Source: an uncultured Oscillospiraceae bacterium
GTDB taxonomy: Bacteria > Bacillota > Clostridia > Oscillospirales > Acutalibacteraceae
Direction: 5' to 3'
DNA length: 5,239 nt
Assembly (NCBI GenBank): GCA_902496265.1
Contig: CABVAD010000089.1
Span: forward strand, 1 to 5,239
A program made the position numbers and the translations under genes. How positions within the stretch are numbered: position 1 is the first letter of the stretch; each line of letters starts with the position of its first letter. The notes beneath the pieces were generated by a model. That model was not told where the DNA came from. It saw only the letters and a program-made list of their open reading frames with translations, and did no database searches. This document shows, piece by piece, positions 1-5,239 of the stretch.

Positions 1-58
1 ACAGGCGATTTACAATACCGAAATTGCTGAGAATAAAAAAATTGAAATCCGCTTACCT

Positions 59-2098
59 TTACTGAATATTTTTGCACAGAACAAGCGTCTGCAACGGCAT
101 AACATCAAATACTCCCGATAAAGCTTCTCCTGTTTCATATACAGTCCAGTTTTTTTCGGTCTTGAGTTTCCGAGACGAGTAAGAGAAATTCTGTAAAAAG
201 ACAAAGAGCTTTTCACCGTCGGTTCGGGTGTGCGCGGTTACTCCGTCAGGCAATTCACCGTCAAAGCCCGAGCCAATCCCCGTTTCCTTAATAAGGTCGC
301 CGATAAGCTTATCTGTATAATCTCCCTCGTCCCTGAATGCGATATAATAGGCTTTTCCTGCGCCGTATTTATTAACGGTCGCGGCAGGCAAGCCTTTATA
401 ATAATCGCTGTCATATTTTGCTAATACCTCCGCTGTCCTACTGTGAATAACTTCGCAGTAATCGACGGCGGTAAGGGCTGTTCCGTCATTTAAGACTACT
501 CTGTTTTTTTCCTCGGGATAAAGCGAATCTATTTCTTCATTCCAAATACCGAAAACGTCCTTAAGCTTTCCGCAGGGGAATCCGCCTAAATAGCAGAGAT
601 CGTTTTCGTCAACCATTCCTGTCATATAGGTTGCGAGCAATGTGCCGCCCCTTTTTACAAATCGCTCCAGCTTATCCGCAAGCTCCTCGCTTACGCTGTA
701 GAACATAGGCGCGATAATAAGCTTATATTTTTCAAAACCGTCTTCACAGCTAATAATGTCTGTATCAATTCCCCTTTCCCAGAGCGGAGAATAAAAGCTT
801 ACAACGGTTTTATACAGCTTTTTGTCGCACGAATTGAATCCGCAGGCGTCCGCTAATGCCCAGCTGTTCGTCCAATCGTAAAGAATAGCCGCATTTGACT
901 CGGTCAAAGTACCCGCTATGCCTTCCATTTTTTTAAGACGCGCGCCTAAATGGGCAATCTCCTTAAATACACGGGTATTTTCACTTCCGCAATGGTCGAC
1001 CACGGCACCGTGAAATTTTTCGGAACAGCCGCGGCTCTTTCTCCACTGAAAATACTGCACTGCGTCGCCGCCGTGCGCAATCGTCTGCATTGCAGTAAGC
1101 TCGTGTACTCCCGGACGCTTTGGCTTATTGATTTGTCTCCAATTAATTAGGCTCGGAGTGTTTTCCATAAGCATAAACGGTTTTCCCTTTAAGGAGCGCA
1201 TTAAATCGTGGCACAAGCCCGCGTCCTTAGCGACTTCAATATCGTTTTTCTCCTCCCCGCGCCACTCGGGATAAAGGTCGTTTGATATAAAATCAAGCGA
1301 TTTTGCCATTACGCGGTAATCAAGTCCCGGGTAAAAATTCATAAAGTTTGTAGTTACAGGTATATCGGGTGTAAACGCCTTTACCGCCGCTATTTCCGTA
1401 TTCATAAAATCTGTGGTTTGCTCGGTAACAAAACGTTTCCAATCAAGATTAAGTCCGTGGGTGCAGGTCTCCCCCGGCGGAGACGGAGCCTCTATCTGCT
1501 CCCAATCGGTGTATGTGTGCGACCAGAAGGCCGTCCACCAAGCCTTATTGAGCCTGTCGAGAGTTCCGTATTTTTTCTTGAGCCATTCCCTGAACTCCGC
1601 CTGACATTTCGGACAATAACATTCCCCGCCGAACTCATTTGAAATATGCCATGCAAAAAGCGCGGGGTGGTCTTTATAGCGTTCAGCTATTTTTCTGTCT
1701 ATTTCAGTTACCTTTTCACGGTATATCTCGGAGGTGTAGCAATGATTGTGACGGCCGCCGAAATGATTTCTTACGCCGTTATTCCTTACCCGCAAAACCT
1801 CAGGATATTTTTGTGCAAGCCAAGCGGGTCGAGCGCCGCTGGGAGTTGCAAGCACAACCCTGCCGCCCGCCCTATAAATTTCGTCCATCGCTTTATCCAT
1901 AAATGAGAAATCGTATCTGCCCTCCTCGGGCTCTAAGGCGGTCCAGGCAAAAATCCCAAGCGTCATTTCATTGCAGTTTGCAAGCTTCATGAGCCGCATA
2001 TCTTCACTTAGAATTTCGGGGCAATCCTGCCATTGGTCGGGGTTATAATCTCCGCCGTGGGTAATATGGGGAAATTTTTCATTTATGTACTTTTTCAA
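59..2098 (-). CDS. GH42 beta-galactosidase (possible alpha-L-arabinopyranosidase)
   Basis: Predicted cytoplasmic retaining exo-hydrolase of 679 residues, full GH42 length, removing terminal beta-D-galactosyl (or alpha-L-arabinopyranosyl) units from short imported sugars. Residues 1 to about 390 are the TIM barrel: HGGDYNPDQW (14-23) is the GH42 opening motif, AWHISNEF (149-156) gives acid/base E155 after N154, and MLMENTPS (309-316) gives nucleophile E312. SEKFHG (359-364) contains the conserved E360 and H363 expected at the galactose subsite. C120 plus C160, C162 and C165 (the CxCxxC of ECYCPKC) match the zinc-site cysteines of GH42 enzymes such as Thermus A4 beta-galactosidase. About 401-607 is the trimerisation domain, opening with AAILYDWTNSWAL, and about 615-675 is the small C-terminal beta domain. 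No signal peptide is seen. The start is TTG with a strong AAGGAG 8 bases upstream; the next Met (34) would remove the active-site opening motif. It is last of the three genes, 31 bases after the GH36-like stop. The family is very sure; the substrate is not. Confidence 0.95.
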   Translation of the reverse strand: MKKYINEKFPHITHGGDYNPDQWQDCPEILSEDMRLMKLANCNEMTLGIFAWTALEPEEGRYDFSFMDKAMDEIYRAGGRVVLATPSGARPAWLAQKYPEVLRVRNNGVRNHFGGRHNHCYTSEIYREKVTEIDRKIAERYKDHPALFAWHISNEFGGECYCPKCQAEFREWLKKKYGTLDRLNKAWWTAFWSHTYTDWEQIEAPSPPGETCTHGLNLDWKRFVTEQTTDFMNTEIAAVKAFTPDIPVTTNFMNFYPGLDYRVMAKSLDFISNDLYPEWRGEEKNDIEVAKDAGLCHDLMRSLKGKPFMLMENTPSLINWRQINKPKRPGVHELTAMQTIAHGGDAVQYFQWRKSRGCSEKFHGAVVDHCGSENTRVFKEIAHLGARLKKMEGIAGTLTESNAAILYDWTNSWALADACGFNSCDKKLYKTVVSFYSPLWERGIDTDIISCEDGFEKYKLIIAPMFYSVSEELADKLERFVKRGGTLLATYMTGMVDENDLCYLGGFPCGKLKDVFGIWNEEIDSLYPEEKNRVVLNDGTALTAVDYCEVIHSRTAEVLAKYDSDYYKGLPAATVNKYGAGKAYYIAFRDEGDYTDKLIGDLIKETGIGSGFDGELPDGVTAHTRTDGEKLFVFLQNFSYSSRKLKTEKNWTVYETGEALSGVFDVMPLQTLVLCKNIQ

Positions 2099-2106
2099 CT
2101 TGAAAA

Positions 2107-2112
2107 CTCCTT
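2107..2112 (-). promoter_or_regulatory. Ribosome binding site that fixes the TTG start of the GH42 gene
   Basis: AAGGAG lies 8 bases before the TTG at 2098-2096, inside the 31-base gap after the GH36-like stop. It is the strongest Shine-Dalgarno in the window. No ATG or GTG at suitable distance competes, so the non-ATG start is well supported. Confidence 0.8.
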
Positions 2113-2129
2113 AATATATACCTGAAATA

Positions 2130-3716
2130 TCAGTCAATGATATTATCAGTATTCGGCGGATAAGCCTTAAGCAAGGGCGGATACGACTCTTTTATCCAGT
2201 CATATTCGGTTTCTGTGCCGTTTATGAACCATTTGCAGGGGTTTTTATTATATTCCCAGTCAAGTGGCTCTGCCGTATCTGCTTGACAAGAAGAAAGCGC
2301 AAACGCTGCCTTTAAATCCCTTTTAACGGTATTGTCGGCGGAATCGGGGTCGCAGGAAACAAACAAAGGCGAGCCGCTTTTTGCTAAAAGGTCGAGCCAC
2401 TGTCGGTTAAGCTCCCACGGAATATTTTTGCCTAAAATACCCACGCAGTCTGCGTCAACCATATAAAAACGGCGGTTTTGCGACAAACGGAATGCAAGAG
2501 TGTTAACTCCGACTGCCCTGTTTCTGTTCCAGCTTTTACCGCTTGTATCGTCCCCTATTCGGTTAATTTCAACCAACCCCGCGCACAGGTGCGAAACCGT
2601 ATTGCAACCGATTAATACCATACCCTCGGTTTCCTTGCGGATAAGACTGTAAAGCTCTGATACAATCTCGGCGTTGGTTTTGGTTCTGTCTTTAAAATGC
2701 CAGTCCGAATCGTTTGTAATCGAGCCGTTTAAAAAACAGCCGAGCGTTCCGAATAAATCATAGGTAGTAAAATCGTGCTTTAAAAGCTCAAAGCCCCAGT
2801 TTTTTACACGTCGAAGACAGGTGACGATTTCATCCTTGACTTCAGGAACCGTCGGGTCAAGCGCGCCGTGCCGTTCCCCGCGTTTTATACACCAATCGGG
2901 ACGCTCCCTTTCAAGCTGTTTGTTGTGGAGCAGGCGAATCCAGATACCCGGTTTCACGCCGTTCGCCTTAAATTCGTCGGCGAGCCCGCCCATATCCCCA
3001 AATTCCGCTTTAGGTATCCAAGGACCCGAGCAACGTTCAACCGACCAGCCGTCGTCTATAACCATAAACGGCGGATTTTCAAGCCCTGACGACAGCTCCG
3101 CCATAAGCCTGACATCGTTAATAAGCCCCTCGCGGGTAAATTTGCCATATGCGTAATACCAGTTGTTTCCGCCATATACGGGGGCTTTGGGCAATATCGG
3201 GTCAGGCGACATTAAAGCGCAGAATTTTTGTGCCGCCGCAAAAGAAGAAATGCCCTTATATGTTTCACAAACAAAGGTTGCGGCAAGCAGTTCTCTGCCG
3301 TGAAGCCGCACACCCATATCCCCGTTTCGCACATCAACCCAGGCGGTTATTCCGCTTGCATCGTATTCAAAGCAAACAAAGCTGTTAGGGCGTACCGCAA
3401 CTCCGCAGCCGCTTGTGCTTTCGCCGTCGGTCACAAGAAAATACCACGGCATAAATCTTTCGGGGTCTATTCCCGTCCACATTAAATCACCGTAGGAGCG
3501 TTCCCATCGATCTCCAAAGACCCGACAGGGTCTATCGGCTTTTTGATTCCATCGAAGTATAATAAATCGCGGATATTCCTTATCTGCTTTTAAATACAGC
3601 TTAAGCTTATCCTCTCTTATCTCAAAACGAATCCTGATGTCGGTTTTCCCTGAGCTATACTCACCCGAGTCGGTTCTTATTATAATATCATCGGGGTTTC
3701 TTATAATATCAAGCAT
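2130..3716 (-). CDS. GH36-like glycoside hydrolase (clan GH-D; putative alpha-galactosidase or beta-L-arabinopyranosidase)
   Basis: Predicted cytoplasmic retaining exo-glycosidase of 528 residues that would release alpha-galactosyl-type residues from imported oligosaccharides. Residues 1 to about 175 form a beta-rich N-terminal domain with a GDRWERSYGDLMW stretch (68-80). A TIM-barrel catalytic domain follows, roughly 178-460. MVIDDGW (218-224) is the GH-D substrate-binding strand. LLKHDF (311-316) supplies the probable nucleophile D315, matching the KxD motif of GH27/GH36. NRIGDDTS (385-392) matches GH36 RIGPDTAP, with D390 as probable acid/base in an RxxxD arrangement. FYMVDADC (417-424) matches the conserved late-barrel DxDC segment. 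The length is near the compact Thermotoga maritima GalA (552) and well below typical 700-residue GH36 enzymes. Only about 60 residues follow the barrel, so the C-terminal beta domain looks very short. There are 15 cysteines and no signal peptide. The ATG start has AAAGGTGG upstream and leaves 21 bases after the isomerase stop. Clan and catalytic residues are fairly secure; exact family and substrate are not. Confidence 0.82.
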   Translation of the reverse strand: MLDIIRNPDDIIIRTDSGEYSSGKTDIRIRFEIREDKLKLYLKADKEYPRFIILRWNQKADRPCRVFGDRWERSYGDLMWTGIDPERFMPWYFLVTDGESTSGCGVAVRPNSFVCFEYDASGITAWVDVRNGDMGVRLHGRELLAATFVCETYKGISSFAAAQKFCALMSPDPILPKAPVYGGNNWYYAYGKFTREGLINDVRLMAELSSGLENPPFMVIDDGWSVERCSGPWIPKAEFGDMGGLADEFKANGVKPGIWIRLLHNKQLERERPDWCIKRGERHGALDPTVPEVKDEIVTCLRRVKNWGFELLKHDFTTYDLFGTLGCFLNGSITNDSDWHFKDRTKTNAEIVSELYSLIRKETEGMVLIGCNTVSHLCAGLVEINRIGDDTSGKSWNRNRAVGVNTLAFRLSQNRRFYMVDADCVGILGKNIPWELNRQWLDLLAKSGSPLFVSCDPDSADNTVKRDLKAAFALSSCQADTAEPLDWEYNKNPCKWFINGTETEYDWIKESYPPLLKAYPPNTDNIID

Positions 3717-3720
3717 GCAA

Positions 3721-3728
3721 CCACCTTT
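3721..3728 (-). promoter_or_regulatory. Ribosome binding site of the GH36-like gene
   Basis: AAAGGTGG ends 4 bases before the ATG at 3716 and lies wholly within the 21-base gap after the isomerase stop. It supports the start and suggests translation from a shared transcript. Confidence 0.65.
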
Positions 3729-3737
3729 AGCGGAAAA

Positions 3738-5180
3738 TTATCTTATTATTACCGCTTCAATACCTAAAATATCAGCGATCTTTTTAATTGTTTCGGCGTG
3801 GTGACCGATACCCAGCGCATAGTGATGGGTCGGCCCCGCCATTACCCAACGCTTTATAAAATCTTTGGTTGACGGCTCGAATACCGCACGGGTGTTGGTG
3901 TTTCCCGTCGGCGGAATGGGGCCGTGCTGGGACTCTCCTTCTCCGATAATGAATTTAAAGTGACCGTTCGCGTCCTGAGTAATGCCCAGCATTGTAATCG
4001 GTCCCTCTTTAAGCTTAAATTCAATCGAGGCGCCGCACCCCTCCTTGCCGTGATATTTAAGCAGACTGCGCACAACAGGCTTGCCCTCGGCAATTTTGAT
4101 ATGGTGCGGACCGTCGTGGCCTATAAGGATACAGTTTTCGTTAAAATCAAAGGGATGAAGCTCCGCAAAGCTGCCGCCTATTCCCAGCCTATCCATAATG
4201 AGCATTGCTATGCAGGTTTTTATATCGAACTCGCCGCACATCGGAAAGCCCTCGCCTATAAGGAGCGAATTGCCTAAAATCAGCGAGGAAATTACGGTAC
4301 GCATTTCAGAATCGGGGCTGCCCTCGTAATAATAGGCAAGTCCCGTAAGGTTATTCTTTTTAACAAAGCGTTCGAGTGCCGCCGCGCATTTTGCGGAGTT
4401 GTATAAATCCGTTTCGGTAAGCTTTACGGTAACAGGGTCGCTCACAGGGTCGGGCATATCGAATTTTTCGCAAATTTCCGCCTTTTTAAGCTCTATTTCC
4501 TCGTCGGTCACCTCGTGTACCGTATCAAGAAGAGCGGACGGTTCTAAAAGCGGAACGTGAACACCGAACGCCGCGGAAACTGCCGTCGGGTCGGCGTGCA
4601 TATCGTACATCGCCTCAAGCACATGTCCCATAAGTCCCATACGGGCACCCTTTAAGCTGTGGAGTACATTTGCAATACCGCACCACTCGGCAACCTCCTT
4701 ATCCGCCTGCTCATCATTATACAGACAGCCGATAATAACGTCCTCTACCCTTTTGCCAAAACGAATCGCTACGCCGGTAAATTCCGCAACCGAGCAGATA
4801 TTATCGTTTTCAAGCTGCATATATGTACACGCCCTGTCGTAATCCATTGCCGGAAGCGGCTGAAGCGCTGCTAAAACCACAGGCAAACCGATGTCCCGCA
4901 TAATGGGTGCGAAAACGCTTGAGGTGGCGTAGGTTACCATATTGCAAAAGATAAGGTCAAGTCTCTCGCCCTTCATTTTTTCAAGCGTTTCATATGATTT
5001 TTCAGAAGAATCAACCATACCGAAATCAATGACCGTTACTCCGTTTGAGCTTACCTTATTGCAAAAATCCCTGTGATAGCCCATAATCGACTCATACAGT
5101 CCCTCAAACTGCTCCCAATAGGTGGCATGCGCCACGGCAAAAATACCTATGCGTGCATTTTCTTGCTTTAAATTTTCCAT
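3738..5180 (-). CDS. L-arabinose/L-fucose isomerase superfamily protein (AraA-like sugar isomerase)
   Basis: Predicted cytoplasmic, metal-dependent aldose-ketose isomerase of 480 residues, close to AraA (about 500) and shorter than FucI (about 590). It aligns by eye with E. coli AraA throughout. Residues near 70-115 match the AraA segment containing its HTFSPAKMW and LPW motifs. GEFDIKT (E317) matches GEGDWKT (AraA E306); FAELHPFDF (E340, with D345 close by) matches the E333 region; ILIGHD (H355) matches H350; and AGPTHHYALG (H452/H453) matches the H450 region. All four metal or catalytic positions thus appear to be kept. The equivalent of AraA substrate-side H128 does not look like His, so specificity may differ. 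It is the first visible gene of the array; its TAA lies 21 bases before the GH36-like start. The frame is open upstream to the window edge, with a TTG at 5222 and an ATG at 5201. The ATG at 5180 is chosen because it follows AAAGGT and puts the conserved RIGIF strand about nine residues in. The superfamily is clear, but the sugar (L-arabinose, L-fucose, D-arabinose or another) is not. Confidence 0.85.
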   Translation of the reverse strand: MENLKQENARIGIFAVAHATYWEQFEGLYESIMGYHRDFCNKVSSNGVTVIDFGMVDSSEKSYETLEKMKGERLDLIFCNMVTYATSSVFAPIMRDIGLPVVLAALQPLPAMDYDRACTYMQLENDNICSVAEFTGVAIRFGKRVEDVIIGCLYNDEQADKEVAEWCGIANVLHSLKGARMGLMGHVLEAMYDMHADPTAVSAAFGVHVPLLEPSALLDTVHEVTDEEIELKKAEICEKFDMPDPVSDPVTVKLTETDLYNSAKCAAALERFVKKNNLTGLAYYYEGSPDSEMRTVISSLILGNSLLIGEGFPMCGEFDIKTCIAMLIMDRLGIGGSFAELHPFDFNENCILIGHDGPHHIKIAEGKPVVRSLLKYHGKEGCGASIEFKLKEGPITMLGITQDANGHFKFIIGEGESQHGPIPPTGNTNTRAVFEPSTKDFIKRWVMAGPTHHYALGIGHHAETIKKIADILGIEAVIIR

Positions 5181-5192
5181 ATTATAATCATT

Positions 5193-5198
5193 ACCTTT
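5193..5198 (-). promoter_or_regulatory. Candidate ribosome binding site of the isomerase gene
   Basis: AAAGGT lies 12 bases before the ATG at 5180. The spacing is on the long side, but no better site precedes the alternative ATG at 5201 or the TTG at 5222. It is the main local support for the 480-residue start. Confidence 0.5.
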
Positions 5199-5204
5199 CA
5201 TCCG

Positions 5205-5223
5205 TTTGATAAATACAATCAAA
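5205..5223. repeat. Short inverted repeat upstream of the operon (possible operator)
   Basis: Perfect 6-base arms TTTGAT and ATCAAA are separated by 7 bases, 25 bases before the chosen isomerase start. The position and 19-base size suit a dimeric repressor site. The arms are AT-rich and too weak for a terminator. In an AT-rich leader this could arise by chance, and no regulator gene is in view to pair it with. Confidence 0.3.
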
Positions 5224-5239
5224 ACTAAATCAATAAATT

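Noticed and set aside
1..58. Possible terminator downstream of the GH42 gene: a run of seven U on the transcript (35-41).
   Set aside because: No GC-rich hairpin precedes the U run. The only pairing I found is about five bases (CGCTT with AAGCG) across a loop of roughly 30 bases, too weak to call.
50..61. An AAAGGT sequence overlapping the GH42 stop codon, as if it served a following gene.
   Set aside because: No ATG or GTG start follows within the remaining 49 or so bases, and the nearest TTG is immediately followed by a stop, so no downstream gene can be supported here.
10..216. A 68-codon minus-strand frame overlapping the end of the GH42 gene.
   Set aside because: It overlaps the conserved C-terminal domain in another frame, is Lys/Arg/Ser-rich without motifs, and lacks a ribosome binding site that I can see.
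59..2098. Secreted or surface-anchored role for the hydrolases.
   Set aside because: None of the three proteins has an N-terminal hydrophobic stretch, lipobox or anchor, and all are cysteine-rich, which fits cytoplasmic enzymes acting on imported sugars.
2821..3156. A 111-codon plus-strand open frame.
   Set aside because: It lies entirely antisense to the GH36-like catalytic domain, its product is compositionally odd (Ser/Pro-rich) and resembles no family I know, and it has no supporting context.
3924..4277. A 117-codon plus-strand open frame.
   Set aside because: It is antisense to the conserved C-terminal half of the isomerase, and its product shows no recognisable motif; a shadow of the real gene.
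5181..5186. A perfect TATAAT on the minus strand directly before the isomerase ATG, resembling a -10 box.
   Set aside because: It abuts the start codon and has no recognisable -35 at the right distance (TCAAAC there). It would give a leaderless transcript that bypasses the ribosome binding site, so it is probably chance AT-rich sequence.

Overview
This window holds three complete protein-coding genes, all on the minus strand, in a tight head-to-tail array that reads like one operon. In transcription order they are: a sugar isomerase of the L-arabinose/L-fucose isomerase superfamily (5180-3738), a GH36-like alpha-galactosidase-type glycoside hydrolase of clan GH-D (3716-2130), and a GH42 beta-galactosidase-type hydrolase (2098-59). 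The gaps are 21 and 31 bases. Each gene has its own Shine-Dalgarno sequence, and coding sequence fills almost the whole window.

The style suggests an anaerobic Firmicute, probably a gut or rumen Clostridia member. The G+C is moderate (judged by eye), the ribosome binding sites are purine-rich, TTG is used as a start, and the proteins are cysteine-rich with no signal peptides or membrane segments. Their closest remembered relatives are also Firmicutes proteins. This is inference; no taxonomic marker is present.

Right edge (5181-5239): an AT-rich leader with a short inverted repeat (TTTGAT, 7 bases, ATCAAA) and an AAAGGT ribosome binding site. The isomerase frame stays open to the window edge, so its start is a judgement; I chose the ATG at 5180. 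Left edge (1-58): short sequence after the GH42 stop with no convincing terminator, so the transcript may continue beyond the window.

Working model: imported oligosaccharides are cut in the cytoplasm, with the GH36-like enzyme removing alpha-D-galactose-type residues and the GH42 enzyme removing beta-D-galactose-type residues. Galactose itself is not an obvious substrate for the isomerase. L-arabinopyranose, however, has the galactose configuration minus C6. GH27/GH36 and GH42 enzymes are known to include beta-L- and alpha-L-arabinopyranosidases, and L-arabinose is the classic substrate of AraA. A dedicated L-arabinopyranoside (or mixed galactose/arabinose) pathway would therefore explain all three genes together. 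This is a hypothesis. I see no transporter, regulator, kinase, mobile element, RNA gene or CRISPR, and nothing that amounts to a clearly new kind of system.
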